Source of the DNA: Tepidibacter mesophilus
Lineage (GTDB): Bacteria > Bacillota > Clostridia > Peptostreptococcales > Peptostreptococcaceae
Direction: 5' to 3'
DNA length: 64,000 bases
NCBI RefSeq assembly: GCF_002724055.1
Contig: NZ_BDQY01000013.1
Location: 1-64,000, forward strand
The position numbers and the translations under genes are program-made. Shown piece by piece: positions 1 through 10,535 of this stretch. The first letter of the stretch is position 1. Each line of letters begins with the position of its first letter. The notes under the pieces are model-generated. The model worked only from the letters and a program-made list of their open reading frames with translations. It did not search any database and had not been told where the DNA came from.

Positions 1-126
1 ATTATTTGATTATGTAAATTGGTATAACAATCACAGAATACACGGGTCATTAGATTACCTTAGCCCTATAGAATATAGGTTATTGATGTCCGACAAAAAA
101 GTGTCCTAAAAAGTGTTGACAATCCA
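1..126 (+). mobile_element. Right end of an IS3-family insertion sequence (partial)
   Basis: The window opens inside the transposase of an IS3-family element (IS150-like group). After its stop codon at 107-109 the sequence at 102-126, TGTCCTAAAAAGTG followed by TTGACAATCCA, has the form of a right terminal inverted repeat ending in CA. The left end and most of the transposase lie outside the window. The end abuts a palindromic repeat starting at 126-127, so the element appears to have landed in or beside it. Confidence 0.75.
2..109 (+). CDS. IS3-family transposase OrfB, C-terminal fragment (cut by window edge)
   Basis: The reading frame open at the left edge encodes about 35 residues. It includes the motif WYNNHRIHGSLDYLSPIEYR, the classic end of the rve/DDE integrase domain of IS3-family transposases (W-Y-N-x-x-R-x-H-x-x-L-x-Y-x-x-P). 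The frame stops inside the terminal repeat, as usual for this family. Only the end is visible, so whether the whole gene is intact cannot be judged. Confidence 0.8.
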   Translation, partial: LFDYVNWYNNHRIHGSLDYLSPIEYRLLMSDKKVS

Positions 127-255
127 ACTTCTGAAACTCCCTACGGTCAGACACAGAAGTTTTTTGACGTATATTTCAACGTCACAATTTAAGTTCCATA
201 GGAAAAAGTCAACAAAAAAGTAGCTAACATTTAAATAAACTATATTTTTAGTATG
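126..255 (+). repeat. Palindromic repeat family 2, copy A (left arm missing)
   Basis: A 6-bp stem AACTTC (126-131) / GAAGTT (156-161) encloses the core CTCCCTACGGTCAGAC. The same arrangement recurs at 62311-62348, and inverted at 34514-34550. The flank that follows, up to TTTTTAGTATG near 255, resembles the right flank of copy B. The left flank that should mirror it is absent because the IS end sits at 126. Confidence 0.65.
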
Positions 256-335
256 GTGTTTAAGAATAGAATAATTAGCTTATTGAAATACAATTATTTA
301 TTAAATATTTTATAAAAATATAAGAGGGTGAGATT

Positions 336-1697
336 ATGAAAAGAATGAGTAGATTTTTATGTAGTTTGGTAACTGTAATGATTTTAATAACTAATATTGC
401 ATTTGCTGATGATTTTGTTAAGAATGAAGAATTTTTTAATGCTGTTAAGAAGTATGTAATGAACAATTATGCTGGTGAGATTACTGAGGATGAGCTTTAT
501 GATGCTGCTATTAAGGGTATGTTTGAGAACTTAGATAAGCACAGTATTTATATGGACAAGGAGACTAATGAGAGTTTTAGTGAGTCTGTTAATGGAAAGA
601 TGTATGGAATAGGTGCTTTAATAAATGTTAGAGATGGCAAGCTTAATATTGTAGAGCCTATGGAGGATTCACCTGCTCAAAAGTCTGGTCTTATCGCTGG
701 TGATGTTATAGTTGCCATAGGAGATGAAAGACTTGGAGAAATTAAGGATATTAAAGAGGTTATTAATAAGATAAAGGGAGATAAGGGAACTAATGTAAAC
801 CTTACTATATCTAGAAGTGGCAAAGAATTTAAAGTAGATATAAAAAGAGATGAGATAAAGATAAAATCTGTTAAGTATAGAGTAATAGAAGGAGATATTG
901 GTTATATTAAGATATCTCAGTTTACAACTGAAGTTGAAGATGAAGTAGAAGTTGCAGTTAATGAGCTTAAGAAGCAAGGTATCAACAAGGCTGTTCTTGA
1001 TTTAAGAGGGAATCCAGGAGGAAGTTTATCTGCTGTTGTTGAAGTATCTAAGCACTTTGTTCCAAAGGGTAAGGTTGTTATAGTACGTGATGCAAAAGAC
1101 AAAGTTATCAACCATTATTCAAAGGGTGAGGTTGCATTTGATAAATTAACAGTTCTAGTAGATGAGAATTCAGCATCAGCATCTGAGTTATTATCTGGAG
1201 CTATACAAGATACGAAGTCTGGAACTTTAATAGGTAAGACTACATATGGTAAGGGAACTGTTCAAACTGTTCTTCCTTTAAAGAATGGAGAGAGCATTAA
1301 GCTGACAATAGCAAAATACTATCTTCCTTCTGATAGAAGTATAGATGGTACAGGTGTTACTCCTGATATAGATTGTGATAGATATGATATAGATATTGAT
1401 AAGTTTATAGAACTTAATATAGATAATAAGTTGTCTAAAGGGGATGCTGGGCTTGATGTGTTGGCAGTTCAGCAAAGATTAGGTGCCATGGGATATAATA
1501 TAGATGATCCTAAAGGAGTATATCAAGATTCTACATTTAAGGCTGTAGAGAAGTTCCAAAAGGATACTGGACTTTATGCATATGGATCAGCAGATCTAAC
1601 AACTTTAAATAAAATTAATGAAGAATTTGCAAAATATATGACTTTAGATAAAATGGACAAACAATTAAAAAAATCTATTGAAATATTGAAAAAGTGA
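336..1697 (+). CDS. Carboxy-terminal processing protease, S41 family, with PDZ and peptidoglycan-binding domains
   Basis: This is a secreted or membrane-tethered serine protease of the CtpA/CtpB type, which trims C-termini of extracytoplasmic proteins. Residues 1-24 form a signal peptide ending AFA. A PDZ domain spans about 85-165, with the SGLIAGDVI peptide-binding signature. The S41 core follows, with LRGNPGG at 223-229 and the SASASE motif. By the family's 25-residue Ser-Lys spacing, Ser281 and Lys306 (in YGKG) are the likely catalytic dyad. A peptidoglycan-binding type 1 domain covers about 366-430. The start follows AGAGGGTGAG at a good distance. The gene stands alone, before the pyrG terminator. 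Its substrate is unknown; with so many S-layer and secreted genes nearby, envelope maturation is a fair guess. Confidence 0.9.
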   Translation: MKRMSRFLCSLVTVMILITNIAFADDFVKNEEFFNAVKKYVMNNYAGEITEDELYDAAIKGMFENLDKHSIYMDKETNESFSESVNGKMYGIGALINVRDGKLNIVEPMEDSPAQKSGLIAGDVIVAIGDERLGEIKDIKEVINKIKGDKGTNVNLTISRSGKEFKVDIKRDEIKIKSVKYRVIEGDIGYIKISQFTTEVEDEVEVAVNELKKQGINKAVLDLRGNPGGSLSAVVEVSKHFVPKGKVVIVRDAKDKVINHYSKGEVAFDKLTVLVDENSASASELLSGAIQDTKSGTLIGKTTYGKGTVQTVLPLKNGESIKLTIAKYYLPSDRSIDGTGVTPDIDCDRYDIDIDKFIELNIDNKLSKGDAGLDVLAVQQRLGAMGYNIDDPKGVYQDSTFKAVEKFQKDTGLYAYGSADLTTLNKINEEFAKYMTLDKMDKQLKKSIEILKK

Positions 1698-1770
1698 TGA
1701 TACACTAGAATAGTTATTTTAAAAAAGAAAACTTAAAAGCCGGACCCTAAAAGGGTGGTTTCTAATAAAT

Positions 1771-1808
1771 GGTAGGTCGCCCTTTCCTAGGGCGACCTAC
1801 CCCTTTTT
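1771..1808 (+). terminator. Strong intrinsic terminator between ctp and pyrG; possible pyrG attenuator
   Basis: A perfect 13-bp stem, GGTAGGTCGCCCT (1771-1783) / AGGGCGACCTACC (1789-1801), with a 5-nt loop is followed by a T-rich tract. It lies 50 bases before pyrG. In Firmicutes pyrG is commonly controlled by CTP-sensitive attenuation at such a leader terminator, whose 5' arm is C/U-rich, as the CGCCCTTTCC here is. I could not find the GGGC-type transcript start that this mechanism needs, so it may only end the ctp transcript. Confidence 0.8.
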
Positions 1809-1823
1809 TAAGGAAAAAATTAA

Positions 1824-3455
<1,632 letters not shown>

Positions 3456-3464
3456 GATATATTT

Positions 3465-3514
3465 AAGAGCTATATATAATAGAGATTAATCTCTATTATA
3501 TATAGCTCTTTTTT
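3465..3514 (+). terminator. Intrinsic terminator after pyrG
   Basis: A long, near-perfect palindrome (arms beginning AAGAGCTATATATAATAGAG and its complement) ends in six Ts, directly after the pyrG stop codon. Confidence 0.9.
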
Positions 3515-3522
3515 ACTCTATT

Positions 3523-3657
3523 AGGAAACTATAATATTTTTGTTTTGTCGATAACATTGATTAAAGAGCTATACTTACAACTATTTTTGAGCAACGGAGA
3601 CCGTTAGGGCTCGTTGGCGATATGAGTCACTGCGTTAGCGAGTAGACGAATTTTTTT
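3523..3657 (+). repeat. Dispersed repeat family 1, copy 1
   Basis: A block of about 135 nt runs from GGAAACTATAAT to TAGACGAATTTTT. It recurs at 37242-37375 and 63541-63671, and in shortened form at 46929-46999. Each copy lies just downstream of a gene's terminator and in the same orientation. It holds two hairpins: GCAACG / CGTTgGC at 3591-3618 around GGAGACCGTTAGGG, and ACTGC-GTTA-GCgAGT at 3629-3643. Confidence 0.75.
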
Positions 3658-3736
3658 ATGCATAAATATATGATAAATTCACCAAGGAATAAATATCCTC
3701 AAAACTAGTAATTACAACCTTCATAAGAAAAATATA

Positions 3737-3778
3737 ACAAATATATTACAAAACAACTCTATTTTGTAATATATTTGT
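3737..3778. repeat. 17-bp perfect inverted repeat upstream of the first S-layer gene
   Basis: The arms ACAAATATATTACAAAA (3737-3753) and TTTTGTAATATATTTGT (3762-3778) flank an 8-nt loop. A T-run follows at about 3784-3791, so it could be a weak terminator. Its TTAC/GTAA content also resembles the repeated TTACAAA words at 3869-3908 before the promoter, so a protein-binding site is possible. Confidence 0.6.
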
Positions 3779-3921
3779 AATGGATTTTTTTCATAAATTA
3801 ACATATAATTACTGTTGTAAGGTAATAAGAAAATTTATCCATATAAAATACAGTTAAATATTTATAATGTTACAAAAAAGTTACTTATTGTTACAAAATT
3901 ATTACAAAGTAGCTTTGATTA

Positions 3922-3950
3922 TTGACTGGAAAAATTTACAGTGGTATAAT
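3922..3950 (+). promoter_or_regulatory. SigA-type promoter of S-layer gene 1
   Basis: TTGACT (3922-3927) and TATAAT (3945-3950) are separated by 17 bp. This is the closest match to consensus in the window, as expected for a highly expressed surface protein. It gives a leader of about 70 nt. Upstream, TTACAAA-like words occur at 3869-3908. Confidence 0.85.
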
Positions 3951-4026
3951 TTTCATGTATAAGATAATTAATACTATTTTTATAAAAAAATAGGAATGAT
4001 ACATAAATTAAGGGAGGAATATAAGA

Positions 4027-6651
4027 ATGAAGAATACTAAAAAAGTTCTTTCAGTAGCATTAGCTGGTGCTTTAGCATTCGGATCTATGGGTGCAGCTTT
4101 CGCAGCAGCTCCAGAGATGGATAAAAATACAGATAAGAAGGTTACAGAAGCAGTTGAGAGATTAAATGCTTTTGGAATCGTTAACGGTATGGAAGATGGA
4201 AAATACCATGAAGAAATGAAAGTTACAAGAGAGCAATTCGCTAAGATATTAGTTGAAGCTTTAGGTCTTGGTGGAGCAGCTGATGCAGCTAAAGGAGCAA
4301 CTAAGTTCTCTGATGTTGAAGCTTCAAGATGGTCTGCAGGATACATCAATGTAGCTCAAGGACAAGGATTATTATCTGGATACCCAGATGGAACATTCCA
4401 ACCAGCTAAAGAAGTTTCTTATGCTGAAGCTGTAACTATGCTTGTTAGAGCATTAGGATACAAAGATGAGTTTTTACCAGGAAGCTGGCCAGGAAACTAT
4501 GTAGCAAAAGCTGCAGATACTGGAATAACTGATGGAGCTAAATTCTCAGATGCAACTGGAACAGCTGATAGAGGAACAGTAGCTGTACTTGTGGATAACG
4601 CTTTAGATTCTAATGTTGTTAAAGTAAGTGAATATGTAAATGGCGAAATTAAGTATGCAGTAGATGAAAATAAAACTTTATTAGATGATAAATTAGATAT
4701 TACGAAATACGAAGATGTAAGATTAGTTAAGAATGAAAGATTAGATGATGGTTTGAATTCTGAAGAAGCTTCTTTTGTTGCTACAAATGATAACACAGAA
4801 TTCGTTGGAAACAGTGATTTTGATTTAGCGGATGGAGAAATAAAAGTAGATACAGTTAAAGGTATTAACACAGACGAGTTAATGGGATTAAAAGTAAAAG
4901 TATATGTAAATGATGACGATGAAGTAATTTATATGCAAAGAGATGGAAATGAAACAGTTGCTACTGATGTAATAACTAAAGTTACTACAGATAGCGGAAA
5001 ATTAAAAGAAGTAGAATTATATAAATTAGATGATGAATATTCTTTTGATAAGGATGGAACTACAGCGTATGTAACTGGCTTAAATGACAAAGTTACTGCA
5101 TATGATAAAACTGAATTAGATGATACAACAGGAGATTTAGGTGGAGACTTAGAAGCTGGAATGTTCGGTAGATTTGTTATAGAAAATAATAAAGTAGTAT
5201 TTGCTGATATAATGAAAGCTGATGAAGCTAACGGATTAATAGTAACTAAAGTTGATACTGATAGTAAAGAAATTACAGGTATTGAAGGAAATGATGAGGA
5301 CTCTGTTGTAAACTTAGAAGATGATTATGATAAAGTTATAATAATGGATACTACAGGAAAAACTTTAGAACTTAAAGACATAAAAGCTAATAACGTGGTT
5401 TATGTTTCTAAAACTGAAGTAGATGGAGATGATTATGCTGTAGTAACTGTAGTTAAAGATAACGAAATAAAAGGAAAATTCACAAAAGCTAAATCAGACG
5501 AAATTGAAATTGCTGATAAATCATATGATTTAGTTAAAAACAATCCAGATAAAGCTGTAGATGGAACAGTTGGTGAAGCTGTTGGAGCTTACTTCTCTGT
5601 AAATAAAGGAGAAGATATATATGCATACTCATTAAGTGAGAATAAATTAGAAGATGTTGATGAAGAAGAAGTACTTGCTATAACTGATATGGCAGGAAGA
5701 GTATTATACTTCTCAACAGATGTTAAATCAACTTCAGATGATATTTATGGAGTTGTAACTAAGATATATGATGCAGGAGAAAGAGTTAAAGTTTATAACC
5801 CAACTACAGATGATGAAATAACTTATACTCTTGAAGAAGATGCAGATGCAACTGGTTTAGTTGTAGGAGACTTCATTAAATTCTCTTTAAACAAAGATGG
5901 AGAAATAGCAGATGGAGAATTAGAAAAATCAACTACAACAATAACTACTAGTGGTGAATTTGGAAAAGATTCTATAATAACAGGATCAAAAACTTACTCA
6001 GTTTCTAAAGATACAGTAATGATGACTGAAGAAGTAAATAACTCATCAGTTATTAGTATTGACGATTTAGCACCAGTTAAATGGGCTGATATTTCAGAAG
6101 ATGATATAACAGGAACTATAACTGCTCAAATATTTGCAAATGACAAAGAAGAATTAGATGCTGTATTCTTCTTAGATGATGGAGTTTCTTCGGCTGCTAA
6201 TGATGAGCAAGCTGCTTACGTAATCGAAGCTTGGAAAAAAGGAAGCGACGATATGGTTAAAGTTGCATTAGATAATGGTGACGTTAAAGAATATGAATTA
6301 AATTCAGGAACTGCTAGTGAAGAAAATGCATATGTAGTAAAATTAAAATCTAATGGTAAATTAGAATTAATTTCTAAATCTGTAGGAACAGTTACTGGAA
6401 CTGATTTTGAAATAGTAACTGGAACTGTTTATGATAAAGATGGAGATTACATCAAGTTATTTACAGATACAGATGGAGACGGAAAATGGGATACAGGAGA
6501 AGCTGTTGGTACTATATTCTACAGAACAGATAGCAATACTGTAATCTATGATGAAAAGACTAAGAAGAAAATACACAACGTAACAAAAGGAACAAAAGTT
6601 GATATCGTAGTAGAAGACAGCAAAGACGCTAGAGTAATAGAAATTAAATAA
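4027..6651 (+). CDS. S-layer protein 1, with N-terminal SLH domains
   Basis: This is a secreted cell-surface protein of 874 residues. Residues 1-27 form a signal peptide (KKVLSVALAGALAFG core, AFAA cleavage). Three SLH-type modules follow at about 36-82, 94-147 and 150-195, the second being the most canonical (GYPDGTFQPAKEVSYAEA). SLH domains bind secondary cell wall polymer. The rest is acidic, Lys/Asp/Val-rich, beta-type sequence without cysteine. Residues 814-825 (DTDGDGKWDTGE) fit a 12-residue EF-hand-like calcium loop. It is paralogous to the proteins at 41686, 44348 and 47164 in the SLH region, the GRVLYFSTD motif and the C-terminus, but the body diverges. The start follows GGGAGGA. It is probably a major S-layer or cell-wall protein and a candidate substrate for the glycan made next door. 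Confidence 0.93.
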   Translation: MKNTKKVLSVALAGALAFGSMGAAFAAAPEMDKNTDKKVTEAVERLNAFGIVNGMEDGKYHEEMKVTREQFAKILVEALGLGGAADAAKGATKFSDVEASRWSAGYINVAQGQGLLSGYPDGTFQPAKEVSYAEAVTMLVRALGYKDEFLPGSWPGNYVAKAADTGITDGAKFSDATGTADRGTVAVLVDNALDSNVVKVSEYVNGEIKYAVDENKTLLDDKLDITKYEDVRLVKNERLDDGLNSEEASFVATNDNTEFVGNSDFDLADGEIKVDTVKGINTDELMGLKVKVYVNDDDEVIYMQRDGNETVATDVITKVTTDSGKLKEVELYKLDDEYSFDKDGTTAYVTGLNDKVTAYDKTELDDTTGDLGGDLEAGMFGRFVIENNKVVFADIMKADEANGLIVTKVDTDSKEITGIEGNDEDSVVNLEDDYDKVIIMDTTGKTLELKDIKANNVVYVSKTEVDGDDYAVVTVVKDNEIKGKFTKAKSDEIEIADKSYDLVKNNPDKAVDGTVGEAVGAYFSVNKGEDIYAYSLSENKLEDVDEEEVLAITDMAGRVLYFSTDVKSTSDDIYGVVTKIYDAGERVKVYNPTTDDEITYTLEEDADATGLVVGDFIKFSLNKDGEIADGELEKSTTTITTSGEFGKDSIITGSKTYSVSKDTVMMTEEVNNSSVISIDDLAPVKWADISEDDITGTITAQIFANDKEELDAVFFLDDGVSSAANDEQAAYVIEAWKKGSDDMVKVALDNGDVKEYELNSGTASEENAYVVKLKSNGKLELISKSVGTVTGTDFEIVTGTVYDKDGDYIKLFTDTDGDGKWDTGEAVGTIFYRTDSNTVIYDEKTKKKIHNVTKGTKVDIVVEDSKDARVIEIK

Positions 6652-6664
6652 TTAAATTTCAAAT

Positions 6665-6697
6665 AAAAAAGCTGATGGATACCCATCGGCTTTTTTT
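6665..6697 (+). terminator. Intrinsic terminator after S-layer gene 1
   Basis: AAAAAAGCTGATGG pairs with CCATCGGCTTTTTTT around a 4-nt loop, shortly after the stop codon. Confidence 0.92.
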
Positions 6698-6725
6698 ATT
6701 TTACAAAATCAATTGAATTTAAACC

Positions 6726-6756
6726 TTGTTTAATATAAAATAAAAATGTATATAAT
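6726..6756 (+). promoter_or_regulatory. Likely promoter of the O-ligase gene
   Basis: TATAAT at 6751-6756 is a perfect -10 box. The best -35 is TTGTTT at 6726-6731, with a long 19-bp gap, so the -35 assignment is uncertain. The box lies 22 nt before the start codon. Confidence 0.5.
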
Positions 6757-6777
6757 TAGCAGTTGGAGGGGATTACT

Positions 6778-8919
6778 TTGGAGGCTCAAATGAAAAATGA
6801 AAGAAAGATAAATAAAATATTATACATATATGGTTTCGTTTTATTTATGTTACCTTTTTTCAAAGGGTTATACTTTGAAAAAGATATGTATATTGCGGCT
6901 TTAATAATAGGAGTATTGTCATTAATATCTTTAATTAGAAATGTAAAAAAAGAAGATGGAATAATATTATTTTCGGGACTTCAGTATTCTTCTATTTCAT
7001 TTATAACGCTATATATAATAACTTGTTTTTTTGCGTTTAACAAAGATTTAGCTACGTATGAAGCAACTAAGAACTTGACGTATTTTTTACTCTTTATATC
7101 AATTAGTTATGAAATAAAAAATACATTTGATATAAGTTTTTTAAGTATTTCATTAATATTGAGTGGAGTAGTTGTAAGTATGATAGGATTTGGATGTGCT
7201 TTTGGGTCGTTTACATATGAAGGAGCATTTCAAGCTGGAATGATTAACTCAACTTTTCAGTATCACAATACATTTGGTGCATATATGCTTGGAATATTGT
7301 TTTTAACAATGAGTGAAATTTGTGATAAAGAAGGAGTAATAAAGAATATATTAAATGGGATAGGTTATTTAATATTTTTAGGATTTATATTTTCTTATTC
7401 AAGAGGAGCATGGGTATTGCTTCCAGTGTGTGGATTCATAATGCTAGTTTTATTAAGAAATAAAGGGTTTAAAAATGTTATATTAAGCACAATATCAATA
7501 TTAATATCATTTGGAATTACATTTTCCAATATATACAATAATATATCAACACCATCTTCAAAAGGTTGGATATTTATACTTATAGGTATAGTAGTTTCTT
7601 TTATAGTATCTTTATTATTGGACAAGTTATTTTCTAATATTGAATTCAACAAAAAAATCATAATATCTATACTGGTATGTATAGCGTTTTTAGGCGCGAT
7701 ATCTTTATTTACTGGAGCTTTAAGCAAGTTCTTACCAGAAAATATATCTCAAAGAATACAGTCTATTAATGCTAAAAGTTTTACAGTTGTGGAAAGAGGA
7801 GTATTCTATAAAGACGGATTGAAAATGGTAAAAGAACACCCTGTATTAGGAGCTGGAGGAGGAGCTTGGGCATCTCTGTATAATCAGTATAAGACGTATG
7901 AATATACTACACAACAAGCTCATAACTATATAATGCAGGTATGGACTGATATAGGAACCTTAGGGTTGATTTCGTTGATTGGAATATATCTATCTTTGGT
8001 TATAGCTACTTATAAATCGTATATAAAAATTGAAGATAGTAGATTGAAGAATAGATTGGTGTGTATATTTACCGCAGCAATAGCCCTTATAGCGCATAGT
8101 TTTATAGATTTTGATATGTCTTTGGGAGCTTATGCAGTTATTCTTTGGATAATACTTGGAATAATACTTTCTTTACAAAAGGAATATTGTTATGAAGAAC
8201 CTAAGAAAAAGAAAGAGATAATTAGTATTCCGAAAGTTTTACTTGTTGTACTTACAGTTATAGTTATGGCATCATCGCTAGGAAATAGGCTTGCATTTGT
8301 ATATTCACAAAAGGCTATAGACATAGTGAGTAAAGATGAATTAAAAGCTGAAGACTATAGGAAGGTTGCAAAGTATTTTAAAACAGCCTCTACCTTAGAC
8401 CCATTTAAAGCAACTTACAAATTTGATTTAGGTAACACTCAACTTTATATGGCAGAAGAGGATGAATCTAAAAAAGTGCTCGAAGAATCTAAATTAAATG
8501 TAGAGAAATCATTAAAACTTGATGAGACTAATTATAAAGTATTAACCAATGCTGCACAGTACTATTTTAGAATTGGAGAAACAGATAAGGCATTACAAGT
8601 AGTTGAAAAATTAGAAGAATACCATCCGTTAAATGATTACACATACACAAATGTTATAGGAGTAAACTATAGTATAGCCGGAGAATATTTAAATAACAAA
8701 GAATTTGATAAAGCTAAACCGTATCTTCAAAAAATAGTTGATACAGAAGAAACAGTATTGAGAATAAATAATGAATTAAATAAGAAAAAAGAAGATTTAT
8801 TAAAAGGAGTAAAAGACCTACCTGAAGGTTATGTAGAAGACAGGTTTAACATAAAACTTACACAAGTCGATATAGATAAAATAAATGCATCTAAAGAGAT
8901 ACTTAATTCTATAGATTAA
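6778..8919 (+). CDS. O-antigen ligase/polymerase-family membrane protein with C-terminal TPR region
   Basis: This polytopic membrane protein of about 713 residues has roughly a dozen hydrophobic segments in its first 500 residues. A Wzy/WaaL-type core carries the large loop motif HPVLGAGGGAWASLYNQYKT, followed by QQAHNYIMQVWTDIGTLGL. After a last membrane span the tail (about 530-713) is soluble and TPR-like (paired helices with YF.TAS.LDP..A.Y). Proteins of this architecture transfer lipid-linked glycans, for example WsaB/WsfB of S-layer glycosylation. The position directly after an S-layer gene, and an ABC exporter in place of Wzx, favour a ligase over a Wzy polymerase. I chose TTG at 6778, 8 nt after GGAGG; an upstream TTG at 6763 overlaps that site, and ATG at 6790 is an alternative. 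Confidence 0.8.
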   Translation: MEAQMKNERKINKILYIYGFVLFMLPFFKGLYFEKDMYIAALIIGVLSLISLIRNVKKEDGIILFSGLQYSSISFITLYIITCFFAFNKDLATYEATKNLTYFLLFISISYEIKNTFDISFLSISLILSGVVVSMIGFGCAFGSFTYEGAFQAGMINSTFQYHNTFGAYMLGILFLTMSEICDKEGVIKNILNGIGYLIFLGFIFSYSRGAWVLLPVCGFIMLVLLRNKGFKNVILSTISILISFGITFSNIYNNISTPSSKGWIFILIGIVVSFIVSLLLDKLFSNIEFNKKIIISILVCIAFLGAISLFTGALSKFLPENISQRIQSINAKSFTVVERGVFYKDGLKMVKEHPVLGAGGGAWASLYNQYKTYEYTTQQAHNYIMQVWTDIGTLGLISLIGIYLSLVIATYKSYIKIEDSRLKNRLVCIFTAAIALIAHSFIDFDMSLGAYAVILWIILGIILSLQKEYCYEEPKKKKEIISIPKVLLVVLTVIVMASSLGNRLAFVYSQKAIDIVSKDELKAEDYRKVAKYFKTASTLDPFKATYKFDLGNTQLYMAEEDESKKVLEESKLNVEKSLKLDETNYKVLTNAAQYYFRIGETDKALQVVEKLEEYHPLNDYTYTNVIGVNYSIAGEYLNNKEFDKAKPYLQKIVDTEETVLRINNELNKKKEDLLKGVKDLPEGYVEDRFNIKLTQVDIDKINASKEILNSID

Positions 8920-8932
8920 ATAATATAAAAAC

Positions 8933-8974
8933 GCAAAAACTACCTTACATTAATTGGGTGGTTTTTGTGCTTTT
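8933..8974 (+). terminator. Intrinsic terminator after the ligase gene
   Basis: GCAAAAACTACC pairs with GGTGGTTTTTGTGC (one bulge, one G-T pair) around an 11-nt loop, and four Ts follow. Confidence 0.75.
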
Positions 8975-8997
8975 ATAAGCTATTTCATTGAATATAG

Positions 8998-9026
8998 TTG
9001 AATTTTAATATACAATGTAATAGAAT
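8998..9026 (+). promoter_or_regulatory. Promoter of the rml/glycan operon
   Basis: TTGAAT (8998-9003) and TAGAAT (9021-9026) are 17 bp apart, about 45 nt before rmlA. No other convincing promoter-terminator break is seen for many genes downstream. Confidence 0.65.
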
Positions 9027-9071
9027 GAAAATTTTATGAATACATAGATTTTTAAATAGATGGAGGTAAAT

Positions 9072-9944
9072 ATGAAGGGAATAGTACTGGCGGGAGGGTC
9101 AGGTACGAGGCTTTACCCTATAACAAAATCAATATCAAAGCAATTATTACCTATATATGATAAACCTATGATATATTACCCTATATCTGTACTTATGCTT
9201 GCAGGTATAAAGGAAATACTTATAATTTCGACACCTAGAGATTTACCTATGTATAAAGAACTTCTAGGTGATGGGTCGAATTTAGGTATGTCATTTGAAT
9301 ATAAGGCTCAAGAAAAGCCAAACGGTTTAGCTGAGGCATTTATAATAGGAGAAGAATTCATAGGAGATGAGAATGTAGCCTTAGTTTTAGGAGACAATAT
9401 ATTCTATGGACAAAGCTTTAGTGAAATACTTAAAAGAGCATCCTCTTTAGAAGATGGTGCTATTATATTTGGATATTATGTTAAAAACCCAACGGCTTTT
9501 GGAGTTGTAGATTTTGATGATAAAGGAAATGTATTATCAATAGAAGAAAAACCGGACAAGCCTAAGTCAAATTATGCTGTTCCAGGTCTATATTTTTATG
9601 ATAATGATGTTATTGAAATAGCTAAGACTGTTAAGCCATCATATAGAGGAGAACTTGAAATAACTAGCATAAATAATGAATATTTAAGAAGAAAAAATCT
9701 TAAAGTGGAATTATTTGGTAGAGGAATGGCTTGGCTTGATACAGGGACACATAGTGGACTTTTGGAAGCCAGTAATTTTGTGGAAGCAGTTCAAAAAAGA
9801 CAAGGCCTATATATAGCATGCCTGGAAGAAATAGGGTACAGAATGGGATATATAGATAAAGATAAGTTACTAGAGCTTTCTAAATCACTTGTAAAAACCG
9901 ATTACGGTAAGTATTTAGAAGATATAGCTAATGGAGTTTTTTAG
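9072..9944 (+). CDS. rmlA: Glucose-1-phosphate thymidylyltransferase
   Basis: This cytoplasmic enzyme makes dTDP-glucose from dTTP and glucose-1-phosphate, the first step to dTDP-L-rhamnose. The 290 residues begin [16 protein letters not shown] with the nucleotidyltransferase signature. Later motifs are [42 protein letters not shown] and WLDTGTH. An ATG 12 nt further upstream lies before the ribosome-binding site GGAGGT at 9062, so 9072 is the better start. rmlC and rmlB follow with tight spacing. The phosphohexomutase at 35492 may supply the substrate. Confidence 0.97.
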   Translation: MKGIVLAGGSGTRLYPITKSISKQLLPIYDKPMIYYPISVLMLAGIKEILIISTPRDLPMYKELLGDGSNLGMSFEYKAQEKPNGLAEAFIIGEEFIGDENVALVLGDNIFYGQSFSEILKRASSLEDGAIIFGYYVKNPTAFGVVDFDDKGNVLSIEEKPDKPKSNYAVPGLYFYDNDVIEIAKTVKPSYRGELEITSINNEYLRRKNLKVELFGRGMAWLDTGTHSGLLEASNFVEAVQKRQGLYIACLEEIGYRMGYIDKDKLLELSKSLVKTDYGKYLEDIANGVF

Positions 9945-9954
9945 GAGAGTTATT

Positions 9955-10512
9955 ATGGGAAAATTTAACTTTATAAAGACAAGCATAGAGAATCTATATA
10001 TAATAGAACCTAAAGTATTTGGAGATAATAGAGGATACTTCATGGAGACGTACAATAAAAAGGATTTCAATGAAATAGGACTTAATATGGAATTCGTGCA
10101 AGATAATGAATCCAAGTCTTCAAAAGGGGTTTTAAGAGGACTTCACTTTCAGACTAAGCATACTCAAGGAAAATTAGTTAGAGTAACTAAAGGAGAGGTT
10201 TTTGATGTTGCAGTTGATTTAAGAAAAAGCTCTTCTACATATGGAAAGTGGGAAGGTGTAATTCTGAGTGAAGACAATAAAAGGCAGTTTTATGTTCCTG
10301 AAGGGTTTGCGCATGGATTCTTAGTTTTATCAGATGAAGCTGTGTTTAATTATAAATGTACAGACTATTATCATCCAGAATACGAATGTGGGATAATTTG
10401 GAATGATGATTTTCTTAATATAAATTGGCCGATTGACAATATAGAATATGTGATACTCTCTGATAAGGATAAAAATTGGAAATCTTTAAAGGAAACTAAA
10501 ATAGATTTTTAA
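9955..10512 (+). CDS. rmlC: dTDP-4-dehydrorhamnose 3,5-epimerase
   Basis: This cytoplasmic cupin enzyme carries out the third rhamnose step. The 185 residues contain the family signatures: GDNRGYFMETY, the active-site LRGLHFQ with its catalytic His, GEVFDVAVDLRKSS, and the PEGFAHGFLVLSDEA stretch carrying a second conserved His. The start at 9955 follows TTAGGAGAG, which overlaps the end of rmlA. A longer reading of the frame from 9931 would overlap rmlA without a ribosome-binding site. It is probably translationally coupled to rmlA. Confidence 0.96.
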   Translation: MGKFNFIKTSIENLYIIEPKVFGDNRGYFMETYNKKDFNEIGLNMEFVQDNESKSSKGVLRGLHFQTKHTQGKLVRVTKGEVFDVAVDLRKSSSTYGKWEGVILSEDNKRQFYVPEGFAHGFLVLSDEAVFNYKCTDYYHPEYECGIIWNDDFLNINWPIDNIEYVILSDKDKNWKSLKETKIDF

Positions 10513-10535
10513 AGATCGATTTTGGAGGAAAATAA

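Noticed and set aside
1713..1808. Proven CTP-sensitive pyrG attenuator
   Set aside because: The terminator and a C/U-rich arm are there, but no promoter starting with a GGGC-type transcript could be found, so it is recorded only as a terminator with a possible role.
6778..8919. Wzy polymerase
   Set aside because: Sequence alone cannot exclude it, but the ABC exporter, the absence of Wzx and the place beside an S-layer gene favour a ligase.
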